64,000 nt of DNA from Mycolicibacterium flavescens (GCA_900637135.1 LR134353.1:4898001-4962000); one strand, 5' to 3'. Counted from the stretch's first letter, positions 24,529-33,660 are shown. Numbers and translations: made by a program. Notes: generated from the letters alone by a model not told the origin.

Positions 24529-25566
24529 ATGATGTGTCGCGTGACAGCGACGACGATTCCGGCCATCGCTCTGACCGGCTACCTCGGCGCGGGTAAGACC
24601 ACGCTGCTCAACCACGTGCTGCGCCAGCCGGGTGCGCGCGTCGGCGTCATCATCAACGACTTCGGCGAACTCAACGTCGACGCCGCGCTGGTCACGGGGC
24701 AGGTCGACGAACCGGCCTCGATCGCCGGGGGCTGCATCTGCTGCCTTCCCGACGAAGGTGGGCTCGACGACGCGCTGGCCAAGCTCGCCGACCCGAAGCT
24801 CGGCCTGGACGCGATCATCATCGAGGCCAGCGGACTGGCCGACCCGATAGCGGTGTCGCGGATCATCCGATTCAGCGGGGTGGAGCGGGTGCGGCCCGGC
24901 GGCATTGTCGACGTCATCGACGCCGCCGCACATTTCGACACCGTCGACGACCACGCCACCCCGCCGGCGCGATACGGGGCGGCCACCCTTGTGGTGGTCA
25001 ACAAACTCGACCAGATCTCCGAGGACGCCCGCGAAGAGACGCTCGGGCAGATCGAAAAGCGTGTGCGCGAACGGAATCCGGACGCACACGTCGTGGGTGC
25101 GACGGCCGGACGTGTCGATCCGGCGCTGCTGTACGACGTGTCCGCATCCGTCGACGTCGGCGAGCAACTCTCCCTGCGCGAACTGCTCGTCGACACCGGA
25201 GACGCACATGATCACCCGCACGTGCAGGCCGATTCGGTCACGGTGACCAGCAATGGTTGCGTCGATCCCGCGGCGCTGATCGACCTGCTCGAAACGCCAC
25301 CCCCGGGCGTGTACCGACTCAAGGGCACGGTCGCGGTGCGGTACCGAGAGCGCACGCGCCGCTATGTCGTCAATGTGGTCGGCACGTCTGTCCACATCGC
25401 GAACGCGCCGTCGACGGCGGTCGCCAACGGACTCGTCGCGATCGGCACCCATGTCGACGTCGACGACGTCCGCGCGCGCATGACCGCGGCGCTGTTACCG
25501 CACGACGGCGTGGTCTCGGCCGCGGGGGTTCGGCGGCTGCAGCGCTACCGCCGACTCAGCATCTGA
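24529..25566 (+). CDS. CobW/COG0523 family GTPase (metallochaperone-like)
   Basis: A 345-residue G3E GTPase. Walker A is GYLGAGKTT, the metal-binding CxCC motif is GGCICC, the Walker B-like segment is IIIEASGLADP and the guanine motif is VVNKLDQ. A C-terminal CobW domain follows, with a short His-containing linker (GDAHDHPHVQ). The family delivers zinc or cobalt to target proteins. A start at 24529 (ATG) or GTG twelve bases later is possible. No obvious client gene is adjacent; the next gene encodes a LigD-type polymerase. Confidence 0.88.
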   Translation: MMCRVTATTIPAIALTGYLGAGKTTLLNHVLRQPGARVGVIINDFGELNVDAALVTGQVDEPASIAGGCICCLPDEGGLDDALAKLADPKLGLDAIIIEASGLADPIAVSRIIRFSGVERVRPGGIVDVIDAAAHFDTVDDHATPPARYGAATLVVVNKLDQISEDAREETLGQIEKRVRERNPDAHVVGATAGRVDPALLYDVSASVDVGEQLSLRELLVDTGDAHDHPHVQADSVTVTSNGCVDPAALIDLLETPPPGVYRLKGTVAVRYRERTRRYVVNVVGTSVHIANAPSTAVANGLVAIGTHVDVDDVRARMTAALLPHDGVVSAAGVRRLQRYRRLSI

Positions 25567-25593
25567 TCGCCGCCCCGCGCTTATGGTGAGGTG

Positions 25594-26553
25594 ATGAGCG
25601 CCGAGGAGCAGCGCGCCGGGGTCGACCTGACCAACCTCGACCAACCGTTGACCCCGGACGCCAATGCCACCAAGCGCGATCTGATCGACTACCTCGACGC
25701 GGTGTCCGATCGGATTCTTCCCGGCCTCGCGGGACGTCCCCTGACGGTGTTGCGGGTGCTGCGCGGGCGGGCACCGTTCATGCAGAAGAACGTGCCGAAG
25801 TACACCCCCGAGTGGGTGAAAACCGTCTCGATGTGGGCCGAGTCCTCCCACCGAGAGGTCCGCTATGCCCTGTGCGACGATCGGCGCACGTTGCTGTGGC
25901 TGGCCAACCAGCGCGCCGTCGAGTACCACCCCACGCTCGGGCTGGCCGAGAACATCTACCGCCCAACGCATCTGGTGCTCGACCTCGACCCGCCGGAGGG
26001 AAGCGACTTCGCGGCCGTCGTCGCCACGGCTCACCTTGTGCGGCAGGCGCTTTCGGACTGCGGCCTGGCCGGAGCGGTGAAGACGAGCGGCGCCAAGGGA
26101 GTGCACGTGTTCGTCCCGGTCGACGACAGCGCACCGGTCGACGACGTCGCGGCGGCCACCCGTGCGCTGGCCGCTCGCGCAGAATCACTCGACCCTTCCC
26201 GTGCTACTACGGCTTTCATCGTCGACGACCGCCAGGGCAAGGTTTTCATCGACTCCACCCGCGCCGGGGGCGCGACGGTCGTCGCCGCATACAGTCCCCG
26301 GTTGCGCCCCGGCACCCCTGTGTCGTTCCCGGTCGCCTGGTCGGACCTGGACCGCATCACACCGGCGGACTTCACCGTGCACACCGCGATCGACGTCCTG
26401 GGCGGCAGCGACCCATGGGCGCAGGCGATGCCGGCACCGCAGACGCTGCCCCCCGACCTGATCGAGCACGGAAGGACCATCCCCGTCGCGCGGGTGGCCG
26501 CGATGCACGAGGGCAAGCGGCGGGCGCGTGCGCGCCGCAACAAGGGCGGCTGA
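25594..26553 (+). CDS. LigD-type polymerase/primase domain protein (Rv3730c/PolD1-like)
   Basis: A 319-residue stand-alone LigD POL homologue of a different subfamily from the one at 18237. Catalytic Asp residues are 130 and 132 in LVLDLDPPEG, with the TSGAKGVHVFVP nucleotide motif and a third Asp in VFIDSTRAGG. The C-terminus is basic (EGKRRARARRNKGG). ATG at 25594 behind GAGGTG. It is known from mycobacterial work that such POL proteins add nucleotides to primer ends; neither Ku nor LigD is in the window. Confidence 0.86.
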   Translation: MSAEEQRAGVDLTNLDQPLTPDANATKRDLIDYLDAVSDRILPGLAGRPLTVLRVLRGRAPFMQKNVPKYTPEWVKTVSMWAESSHREVRYALCDDRRTLLWLANQRAVEYHPTLGLAENIYRPTHLVLDLDPPEGSDFAAVVATAHLVRQALSDCGLAGAVKTSGAKGVHVFVPVDDSAPVDDVAAATRALAARAESLDPSRATTAFIVDDRQGKVFIDSTRAGGATVVAAYSPRLRPGTPVSFPVAWSDLDRITPADFTVHTAIDVLGGSDPWAQAMPAPQTLPPDLIEHGRTIPVARVAAMHEGKRRARARRNKGG

Positions 26554-26613
26554 CGTCGGATTCACCCGGCCGGTTAGCGGGTATCGACAGCGCATCGGCG
26601 GAGGGATTCCGGG

Positions 26614-27615
26614 ATGGTGGGCTGGCTGGACCGGCTGCAGCGACGCAACCGCCGCGTGGGTTTCCTCATCGCGGTGATCTACAAGTACGTCGATGATCAA
26701 GGCGGCTATCTAGCCGCGCTGATCACCTATTACGCGTTCGTCTCCCTGTTCCCGTTGCTGTTGCTGCTGACCACCGCGCTTGGGGTCATACTCGTCGGCC
26801 GCCCGGAGATTCAGCAACAGATCCTGCAGTCCACGCTCGGCCAGTTCCCCGTCATCGGTAGCCAGCTCGAACGGCCGGAGCAACTCAGCGGTGGCGTCAC
26901 GGCCGTCGTGGTCGGGATCGCCGGTGCGCTGTACGGCGGTCTCGGTGTCGGGCAGGCGCTGCAGAACGCGATGGACTCGGTATGGGCGGTGCCCCGCAAC
27001 AACCGCCCGGACCCGATGCGGTCGAGGCTGCGCAGCCTGCTGTTGTTGTTCGTGCTCGGTTCGGCCGCGGTCACCGCGACCGTGTTGTCGGCGGTCGGCC
27101 ACGCGACGGCCAGTTTGGGGTGGTTCGGGAAAGTGGGCGTCACCGTCGCCACCGTCGCGATCAACGCACTCATCTGCCTGGTCGCGTTCCGCGTCACCAC
27201 CGCCCGTTCCGTGTCGTACCGCGACGTGCTCCCAGGCGCCCTCGCGGCAGCGGTGATATGGCAGCTGCTGCAGTGGTTCGGCGCGAACTACGTCTCCCAC
27301 GTCGTCAAATCGACCAGCGCGACCAACAGCGTGTTCGCGTTGGTTCTGGGCCTGCTTGCGTTCCTGTATCTGGTTTCGGTGACGTTGGTGATGTGCGCCG
27401 AAGTCAACGTTGTGCGCGTCGACCAGCTGTATCCCCGTTCACTGATGACGCCATTCACCGACGACGTCGACCTCACTTCGGCCGACCGGCGCACCTACAC
27501 CCGACGGGCGAAAGCCGAACGGGCGAAAGGCTTTCAGAAGGTCAGTGTGCGGTTCGATCCGACCCGTGAAACTTCTCCTGATCAATCCGGCGAGGTGCCG
27601 GACAGCCAGGGTTGA
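26614..27615 (+). CDS. YihY/BrkB family inner-membrane protein
   Basis: A 333-residue protein with about six transmembrane helices and the family pattern DQGGYLAALITYYAFVSLFPLLLLL near the N-terminus and FLYLVSVTLVMCAEVNVVRV near the last helix. The C-terminal 70 residues are hydrophilic and cytoplasmic. Its function is not established. The start is ATG at 26614; the 3' end overlaps the convergent nitroreductase gene by 34 bases. Confidence 0.85.
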   Translation: MVGWLDRLQRRNRRVGFLIAVIYKYVDDQGGYLAALITYYAFVSLFPLLLLLTTALGVILVGRPEIQQQILQSTLGQFPVIGSQLERPEQLSGGVTAVVVGIAGALYGGLGVGQALQNAMDSVWAVPRNNRPDPMRSRLRSLLLLFVLGSAAVTATVLSAVGHATASLGWFGKVGVTVATVAINALICLVAFRVTTARSVSYRDVLPGALAAAVIWQLLQWFGANYVSHVVKSTSATNSVFALVLGLLAFLYLVSVTLVMCAEVNVVRVDQLYPRSLMTPFTDDVDLTSADRRTYTRRAKAERAKGFQKVSVRFDPTRETSPDQSGEVPDSQG

Positions 27616-28241
27616 TCCCACCTGTCCACCGCCGCCACTTCCGACAACGGCTTACGACGGACTGTGTGATGGTGGCCCGCCGGCCATCCCAGCGTCACCA
27701 ACGCCGCCGGCATCCAGTCGTCCGGGATCCCGATCAATGAGCGCAACCGCTCTTCACAGCCCATGTGCCACAACGTGATCGCCGCCCCGAGCCCCTGGGC
27801 GCGGGCGGCCAACAGGAAATTCTGCACCGCCGGGAAGATCGAACCGCCTTGCTGTAGCTCGGATGCCCCAGCTTGCGGCCGGACGCAGAAGAGGACGAGA
27901 CCGGGTGCGGCGCCGCCGTTCCGCATGTGGTCGGCCATCGATCTCAGCACCCGAGACCGCGGATCGTCCGCGCCGTCATCGGGAGACGTGATTCCGTAGA
28001 ACCGCTGCAGCTCGTCCCACGTTCGGTGTGCGGCCGCGGTGACAAGCGCACGGGATTGCTCGGAGCGCAGCACCACGAACCGCCACGGCTGTTGGTTGGC
28101 ACCCGACGGCGCCCAGCTGGCCGCTCTCAGACACCTCTGCAGCGTGGCATCGTCGACCGGTTCGTCGCGATACCGTCGCACCGCCGACGCGGTCTCCATC
28201 ACCGTCCAGATGTCCGTCGACACGGCCGGGGTGGGGTTCAC
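27582..28241 (-). CDS. Nitroreductase family flavoprotein
   Basis: A 219-residue FMN-dependent oxidoreductase. The flavin-binding segments RRYRDEPVDDATL and ASWAPSGANQQPWRFVVL, and the later AARAQGLGAAITLW, are diagnostic. It would reduce a nitro, quinone or enone group with NAD(P)H. GTG at 28241 overlaps the upstream stop as GTGA, so it is translationally coupled to the reductase-like gene; an ATG at 28274 is also open. Similar flavoproteins reduce ring double bonds in lipid catabolism, which fits the context but is not proven. Confidence 0.85.
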   Translation of the reverse strand: MNPTPAVSTDIWTVMETASAVRRYRDEPVDDATLQRCLRAASWAPSGANQQPWRFVVLRSEQSRALVTAAAHRTWDELQRFYGITSPDDGADDPRSRVLRSMADHMRNGGAAPGLVLFCVRPQAGASELQQGGSIFPAVQNFLLAARAQGLGAAITLWHMGCEERLRSLIGIPDDWMPAALVTLGWPAGHHHTVRRKPLSEVAAVDRWDQPWLSGTSPD

Positions 28242-29350
28242 GACGTTGTCGTGCCGGGTAGGACGCCCCGCCATGTGCCACCGCGCACGGGTCCGGTGAT
28301 CAACGGCAGGTCCAGCGTCGACAGCACTCCGGGTGGTGCGGCCATCACGGCCGGAATGGCGTTCAACTCACGCATCACGGTCGCATATGTCAAGCCACGC
28401 ATATTGTTTCCACGCCCGTGCATCTCGATGTCGACGGTGTAGGTGGGCAGCCCGTCGACGATGACGCGGTAACCGCCGTGCGGGGAGGGGTGGCGCGGCC
28501 AGTCCGGAGCCGACTGCTCACCCATGCGTGTGATGTGCTCGAGCACGACGCGTTCCTCGTCGTCCACCATGCCCGCCAACTTGAACCGCATGCCGCCCAT
28601 GGTGCCCGGGTCGATCCAGCCCGATGCGACCTCGTAGCGTTCGGTGGCCAACCACTTGTCGATCGTGGTGACGACGCGGTCGAGAGGAAGGCCCACGCCG
28701 TCGGCGACGAGATGGACTGTCGGTGCCCACAGCGCCGCGAGGCGCTCGGTGTCGAACAGCGGCGCCGAATGGTCGGGCGGGTGGCCGAAACCCATGAAGT
28801 CAAACATGATGTCGGGCTGGCTGATCGGGCCGTAGTCGAGTATTTCGAGCATGGTGATGGTGTCGACGCGACTGCTGAATCCAGTCATCGTCAATGCGAT
28901 GACGTCGTTGGCCCACCCCGGATCCACACCACTGTTGAAGAAGCTCGTGCCCCCTTCCTCGCACGCCGACGCGATGAGCTCGGCGGTGTCCTTGTCGGCG
29001 GCAGGCGGGTAACACATCGGAACCAGGGAGGTGCACACCACGTTCTTGCCCGCGCGCAGACAGCGGGCGATGTCCTCGGCGGCCTCCCGGTAGCGGTAGT
29101 CGCCCGAGGCGAAATACGCGACCACGTCGGCATCCAGCGACAGCGCCGAGTCGATGTCGCGGGTCGCGATCACTCCGGTCGCGGGCATGCCGCACAGCGC
29201 ACCGGCGTCCATGCCGTCTTTGGCCTCGGCGTGTACGACCACGCCCGCGAGGTCCAGGCCGGGGTGGGCGATCAGCGCGCGCAGCGCGCCGACACCGACC
29301 TGGCCTGGCCCCCACAGAACCACCCGCGGGTTACGTTGGCAGTCCGACAT
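28238..29350 (-). CDS. Dihydrodipicolinate-reductase-like NAD(P)H dehydrogenase
   Basis: A 370-residue protein with a Rossmann N-terminus (VVLWGPGQVGVGALRALIAH) and a C-terminal domain like the NAD(P)H-dependent amine dehydrogenase / DapB-related family that is frequent in mycobacterial lipid loci. It is unlikely to be the lysine-pathway enzyme because it is longer and lies in a catabolic context. ATG at 29350 is chosen because AAAGGG precedes it by six bases; the frame continues to 29446 without a ribosome site. Divergent from the enoyl-CoA hydratase at 29446. Confidence 0.72.
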   Translation of the reverse strand: MSDCQRNPRVVLWGPGQVGVGALRALIAHPGLDLAGVVVHAEAKDGMDAGALCGMPATGVIATRDIDSALSLDADVVAYFASGDYRYREAAEDIARCLRAGKNVVCTSLVPMCYPPAADKDTAELIASACEEGGTSFFNSGVDPGWANDVIALTMTGFSSRVDTITMLEILDYGPISQPDIMFDFMGFGHPPDHSAPLFDTERLAALWAPTVHLVADGVGLPLDRVVTTIDKWLATERYEVASGWIDPGTMGGMRFKLAGMVDDEERVVLEHITRMGEQSAPDWPRHPSPHGGYRVIVDGLPTYTVDIEMHGRGNNMRGLTYATVMRELNAIPAVMAAPPGVLSTLDLPLITGPVRGGTWRGVLPGTTTS

Positions 29351-29381
29351 GTGCACCCTTTCAGTCGATCCATCCAACCCG

Positions 29382-29399
29382 TGAGAACATACCTTCTCA
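29382..29399. promoter_or_regulatory. Perfect inverted repeat TGAGAA-CATACC-TTCTCA
   Basis: Six-base perfect arms with a six-base spacer, 32 bases before the minus-strand reductase gene and 46 before the plus-strand hydratase gene. This is the most symmetrical copy of the GAGAAY-N4-NTTTCC-type dyad found at several island promoters, and a strong candidate TetR operator for both directions. Confidence 0.65.
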
Positions 29400-29445
29400 A
29401 TAAACGACAACACCATTGCCAGATTGGCCCGATCCGGAGGACACA

Positions 29446-30354
29446 ATGAGCGAGTATCAGTTTCTGAAGTGGGAGACGTTCGACGATGGCCAGATCGTTC
29501 GGATCTCGCTGAATCGTCCGGAGCAGCGCAATGCGCAGAATCGCGGGATGCTGGTCGAACTCGATGAGGCGTTCGCCCGCGCCGAGGCCGACGACACCGT
29601 TCGCGTGGTCATCCTCGCCGGCGAGGGACCGATGTTCTCCTCCGGCCACGACATCGGCTCCAAGCAGGCGCGGGCCGAGTTCATGCCGGGGCCGGAGCAG
29701 CATCCCACGGCGGCCATCAACGGCGGGACGCGCGAGGGCGCGGAAAAGATCATGCTGCAGGAATGGCACTACTTCTTCCAGAACAACCTGCGCTGGCGCA
29801 ACCTGCGCAAGATCACGATCGCGCAGGTGCACGGTGACGTGTTCTCGGCGGGTCTGATGCTGATCTGGGCATGCGACCTGATCGTGGGCAGTGAAGAGGT
29901 GCGCTTCGCCGACGTCGTGGGCACCCGGCTGGGGATGTGCGGCATGGAGTACTTCGGCCATCCGTGGGAGTTCGGCCCGCGGCGCACCAAGGAGCTGATG
30001 TTGACCGGCGACGCCATCGACATCGAGGAGGCGTATCGACTCGGGATGGTGAGCAAGATCTTCAAGCGTGACGAATTGGCCGATCGCACACTGGAAATGG
30101 CACGGCGGATCGCCACGGTACCGACGATGGCGGCGCTGCTCATCAAGGAGTCGGTCAATCAGTCGGTCGACAACATGGGCTTCTACAACGCGCTGCAGTC
30201 GTGTTTCACGTTGCATCAGCTCAACCACTCGCACTGGGTGGGCGTGCGCGAGGACAAACGGGCGACCGCCGGTGAGGAGCAGGGCGTGCCGAACTGGCGG
30301 ACCGCTCCCCCAATCGTGTTGTCGGTCAAGGATCAGGTGCGGGTCGAATCCTGA
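29446..30354 (+). CDS. Enoyl-CoA hydratase/isomerase family protein
   Basis: A 302-residue crotonase-fold protein. The oxyanion-hole segments are EGPMFSSGHDIG and HGDVFSAGLMLIWACDL, and the N-terminal RISLNRPEQRNAQN is typical. It would hydrate a 2-enoyl-CoA or act as an isomerase or hydrolase; the substrate is unknown. ATG at 29446 has a textbook GGAGG seven bases upstream. It is transcribed alone, away from the reductase gene, and converges on the acyl-CoA dehydrogenase at 30461. Confidence 0.9.
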   Translation: MSEYQFLKWETFDDGQIVRISLNRPEQRNAQNRGMLVELDEAFARAEADDTVRVVILAGEGPMFSSGHDIGSKQARAEFMPGPEQHPTAAINGGTREGAEKIMLQEWHYFFQNNLRWRNLRKITIAQVHGDVFSAGLMLIWACDLIVGSEEVRFADVVGTRLGMCGMEYFGHPWEFGPRRTKELMLTGDAIDIEEAYRLGMVSKIFKRDELADRTLEMARRIATVPTMAALLIKESVNQSVDNMGFYNALQSCFTLHQLNHSHWVGVREDKRATAGEEQGVPNWRTAPPIVLSVKDQVRVES

Positions 30355-30460
30355 CGACCGTGCCCCCGCCCCCTCCCCTCTGCGCCGAACGTGGGTTACC
30401 GTCACGCGTTCGCCGGGCGAGGCGTGCATCAACCCCACACTCGCGATAGGCAGAGCCGGG

Positions 30461-31471
30461 TCAGCCGGCGACTGGTCCGTAGCGGGCGTAGGCCACACGG
30501 TCCAGGGCGACCGCCGGCTCGCCGAACACCATGGCCCAGCCGCGGACCCGCCGGTAGTACAGCTGGATGTCGCCCTCCATCCCAAAGCCGTAGCCGCCGT
30601 GGATGTGCAGGCTGCGATAGGTCGCGTCACGCGCGGTCTCGTAGGCGAACGCGAAGGCCATCGCGGCCAGCTCGGTCGCGCGGTCCGGTTCGTCGGAGAA
30701 CGCGCACGCCGCTTCGAAGGCCAACAGACGGGCACCGTCGGTCGCGGTGGCGCTGTCAGCAAGCGGATGTGACACGGCCTGAAAGGTGCCGATCGGGGTG
30801 CCGAACGCGTACCGCTGTTTGGCGTATTCGGCGCCGATCTCGACGGCCTTGGCCGCGGCGCCCACGAGAGCCGCGGCGGTGAGGGTGAGCCACAGGTCGA
30901 CCGCGGCGGTGAACAATCGACGGGCGTGGTGACCCTCGGCGAGGACGGTGGCGTCGCCGCGCGTCACCACGTCCGCCAGCGGTAAGGAGCCGAGATTTTC
31001 GACGTGCTCACGGTCGGTCGCAGACAACGCGACGAGACGCCCGCCGACCAGGGCCACCACGGTGTCGGCCACCGCCCCGCCGGGAACCAGTCCGAGAACA
31101 TCGCCGTCGCAGGACCGCGGAGCGAAGCTGACGAGCCTGTCGCCCGACATGGTGGCCGCCAACAGGTCGTCGTCGCCGCAGGCGGCCAGCAGTCGGGCGG
31201 CTATCTGCGCCTCGATCACCGGCGCCGACGCGACCGCCCGGCCGTACTGCTCGGCGATCAGCGCCAACTCGAGCTCGGAAGCCCCCCATCCGCCGTCGGA
31301 TTCGCCGACCGCCATCTCGATGACACCGGTCTGGACGAGGGCCTCCCACAGCTTCGGATCGAACCCGAGAGGTTCTGCGGCACGCACCCGTTGCGACGTC
31401 GACTCGCGGGTATACATCGCGGCGAAGGAATCGACGAGTTGCCGCTGTTCGCCGGACAGGCTCAGGTCCAC
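30461..31471 (-). CDS. Acyl-CoA dehydrogenase, small-subunit type
   Basis: A 336-residue acyl-CoA dehydrogenase with the fold but a reduced active site, as in the partner subunits of mycobacterial heteromeric FadE enzymes. The N-terminus DLSLSGEQRQLVDSFAAMY and the C-terminal RDATYRSLHIHGGYGFGMEGDIQLYYRR are recognisable. I do not see the usual xEPxxGSD motif in the middle domain. GTG at 31471 with GAGGG upstream is chosen over much longer frames. It is divergent from a full-length dehydrogenase at 31574, and the two probably form an alpha2beta2 enzyme. Confidence 0.85.
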   Translation of the reverse strand: MDLSLSGEQRQLVDSFAAMYTRESTSQRVRAAEPLGFDPKLWEALVQTGVIEMAVGESDGGWGASELELALIAEQYGRAVASAPVIEAQIAARLLAACGDDDLLAATMSGDRLVSFAPRSCDGDVLGLVPGGAVADTVVALVGGRLVALSATDREHVENLGSLPLADVVTRGDATVLAEGHHARRLFTAAVDLWLTLTAAALVGAAAKAVEIGAEYAKQRYAFGTPIGTFQAVSHPLADSATATDGARLLAFEAACAFSDEPDRATELAAMAFAFAYETARDATYRSLHIHGGYGFGMEGDIQLYYRRVRGWAMVFGEPAVALDRVAYARYGPVAG

Positions 31472-31489
31472 CGGACATCCCTCACATGC

Positions 31490-31518
31490 GAATATGGATA
31501 CTCTCAGTTTTGAGAGTA
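31490..31518. promoter_or_regulatory. 20-bp perfect-arm palindrome and dyad between divergent acyl-CoA dehydrogenase genes
   Basis: TACTCTCA (31499-31506), spacer GTTT, TGAGAGTA (31511-31518): eight-base perfect arms. It overlaps a degenerate dyad GAATAT-GGAT-ACTCTC (31490-31505) related to the other island sites. A GATAAT-like -10 element follows on the minus strand at about 31519-31526. Placement between the two starts suits joint repression. Confidence 0.6.
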
Positions 31519-31573
31519 ACATTATCGCCTGCGCCGCCCGCCCGCCCGGTACGCGACAGATTGGTTCCCGCTC

Positions 31574-32734
31574 ATGCATTTTCAGTCCGACTCCGCGACC
31601 GAAACCTTCCGGGATGGCGTCCGCAGACATCTCAGCGACGTGCTGACCCCCGACATCGAGGAACGGATCTACCGCAGCGGTGTCGCGCACGACGACGACT
31701 TCGCCAAAGGGCTGGTCGACAAGGGTTACTTCGCTCCGGGCTGGCCGACGGCGTTCGGCGGGCAGGACCGCACCGCCTGGGAAGAGCAGGCGCTCAACGA
31801 AGAACTCATGCGCACGGACGCGCCGGTATACCTGTCCGAGACCACCCGGATGGTGGCGTCGATCATCCGGCAGATCGGTACACCCGCGATGAAGGAGCGC
31901 ATCCTCCCCGGCGCTTTGACAGGCGACGTCACCATCGCGCTCGGCTTCACCGAACCGGAATGCGGCTCGGATGTGGCCGCCGCGGCCACGAGGGCCGTAC
32001 GAGATGGCGACGACTGGGTCATCAACGGCTCCAAAATGTTCACCACCAACGGTCACATCGCCGATTACATCTTCCTGCTGGCCCGGACGAGCCCCGACAA
32101 ACCGAAGCACAAGGGGCTCACAATGTTTCTCGTGCCGACGAGCTCCGACGGCTTCGAAGCGCAAGCGGTGTGGACGCTGTCGGGCGAGCGCACCAACATC
32201 ACCTTCTACAGCGACGTGCGCATCGGCGACGAGTGGCGCATCGGTGACGTCGACGCCGGCTGGCAGGTGCTGGGCCTGTCGCTACAGGACGAGCACGCGT
32301 CAGGATGGGGACCGCACATCGCGCGTCTCCTGCACCACGCCGAGGAGTGGGCGACCACGACGCGCGCGCCCGACGGATCACCTGCGATCGCGAAAACCGA
32401 TGTGCGGCGGCGGATCGCGCGGGTAGCGATGGAACTCGAAGTGGCGATGCTCCTACAGCGTCGATGTGTGTGGATGACCGAGAACGGTCGTACGCCCGTC
32501 GCCGAGGGGCCGATGGCGAAAGTGTTCTCCACCGAGGCGCTCGTGCGCGCGAGCCAAGACATCGTCGAACTCGTCGGGCCCGATGCGACGCGGTCCGTCT
32601 TTGAGCCGACGGCGCCGGAGCGCGGCCGCTTCGAACACCTCATGCGCTTCGCGCTGGGCACCACGATCTATGCCGGAACCAGCGAGGTGCAGCGCACCAT
32701 CATCGCTCAGAGAGGTTTGGGTCTACCCCGTTAG
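31574..32734 (+). CDS. Acyl-CoA dehydrogenase
   Basis: A 386-residue acyl-CoA dehydrogenase with the usual three-part fold. The FAD/substrate motif is LGFTEPECGSDVAA near residue 124, and the C-terminus ends TIYAGTSEVQRTIIAQRGLG. It oxidises an acyl-CoA to the 2-enoyl-CoA and passes electrons to ETF. The divergent smaller dehydrogenase is the likely partner. ATG at 31574; no strong ribosome site. The 3' end overlaps the convergent TetR gene by 12 bases. Confidence 0.92.
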   Translation: MHFQSDSATETFRDGVRRHLSDVLTPDIEERIYRSGVAHDDDFAKGLVDKGYFAPGWPTAFGGQDRTAWEEQALNEELMRTDAPVYLSETTRMVASIIRQIGTPAMKERILPGALTGDVTIALGFTEPECGSDVAAAATRAVRDGDDWVINGSKMFTTNGHIADYIFLLARTSPDKPKHKGLTMFLVPTSSDGFEAQAVWTLSGERTNITFYSDVRIGDEWRIGDVDAGWQVLGLSLQDEHASGWGPHIARLLHHAEEWATTTRAPDGSPAIAKTDVRRRIARVAMELEVAMLLQRRCVWMTENGRTPVAEGPMAKVFSTEALVRASQDIVELVGPDATRSVFEPTAPERGRFEHLMRFALGTTIYAGTSEVQRTIIAQRGLGLPR

Positions 32735-33511
32735 GTCCTTGGGTTTACGGGTGGGGCGCTTGCGTGGCGCGGCCTTGGCGGTGACAGCCTTCCTGGGGGC
32801 GTTCGCGGGCGGAGTCAGCGCCTGCAGGCACCATGCCCACAGCTGGTCCTCGGTGAGTTCAGCGCCCTTGACACCCAAGTGGAACACCCCGATCTGGGCC
32901 AGGGCGATGAGTGTCGAGTTCAACAGCGTGGTGAGCTGAGCGGGCGTCAGATCCTTGCGGACCAGCCCCGCGCGTGAGCATGCGGTGAGGATCCTGGTGA
33001 GCAGCTTCTGATGCGGCTCCCAGATCTTCGCGAAATCGGCAGGGCGCTCGATCTCCAGGCTCAAGTTGTAGATCGTCATCACGCGCCCGCCGATTGCCTC
33101 CGACGACTCCGCACGCGAGAGGAATCCTCGGCAGAACGCCTCGAGTTGTTCCATCGGACCGTCCGCGGCCGCCACCTCGTGGCGGATCGCCTCGATGAAC
33201 TGACTGGTGGCATTCTCATACAGGGCCAGAAGCAGTTCTTCCTTGCCGGCGAAATGCTGGTAGAAGGCGCGCAGGCTGAGGTTCGAGCGATCGATGAGGG
33301 TCTGGATGGTGAAGTCGGCACGACCGGACTCCTCGACCAGTTCGAGGGCCGTCGCCAAGAACCTCGAACTACGCGCGAGTGCACGCGCGCGCGCTTGGCT
33401 GAGTCGCCGCTCGATCGTTCTTTCCTGCCAGCTACCCGGCATCTCGACGTCGGTCTCGACGAGTTCCAGATCGGCTTCCGAGTCGCGGGCACTCCGCTTC
33501 TTAGCAGTCAT
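32723..33511 (-). CDS. TetR family regulator, candidate master regulator of the island
   Basis: A 262-residue TetR protein, longer than average at both ends. The helix-turn-helix is FTIQTLIDRSNLSLRAFYQHFAGKEELLLALYE. The C-terminus ends in a basic tail (PRKAVTAKAAPRKRPTRKPKD) that may add non-specific DNA contact. ATG at 33511; an ATG at 33547 is also in frame. It sits in the middle of the acyl-CoA island and its own upstream region has a copy of the shared dyad (33661-33676), which fits autoregulation. Target and ligand are inferred, not shown. Confidence 0.87.
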   Translation of the reverse strand: MTAKKRSARDSEADLELVETDVEMPGSWQERTIERRLSQARARALARSSRFLATALELVEESGRADFTIQTLIDRSNLSLRAFYQHFAGKEELLLALYENATSQFIEAIRHEVAAADGPMEQLEAFCRGFLSRAESSEAIGGRVMTIYNLSLEIERPADFAKIWEPHQKLLTRILTACSRAGLVRKDLTPAQLTTLLNSTLIALAQIGVFHLGVKGAELTEDQLWAWCLQALTPPANAPRKAVTAKAAPRKRPTRKPKDLTG

Positions 33512-33660
33512 GATTACCTGAGAATACGCGTTCCGCCGCCGATCCACCTCGGCTACCTACACGCACACGTTGGCTAAAACAGCGTGACCCCGCCGGACTT
33601 CGCGCCCCGTCGAGCGGTCCGACGGTCTCGGCGTGCCGAGCGGGGCCTGTACAGTATTGT

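Noticed and set aside
28418..29449. 343-codon plus-strand frame
   Set aside because: Shadow of the DapB-like gene; no ribosome site or domain.
31472..32164. Long N-terminal extension of the small acyl-CoA dehydrogenase
   Set aside because: It runs antisense through the divergent dehydrogenase and its promoter; the ACAD fold begins at GTG 31471.
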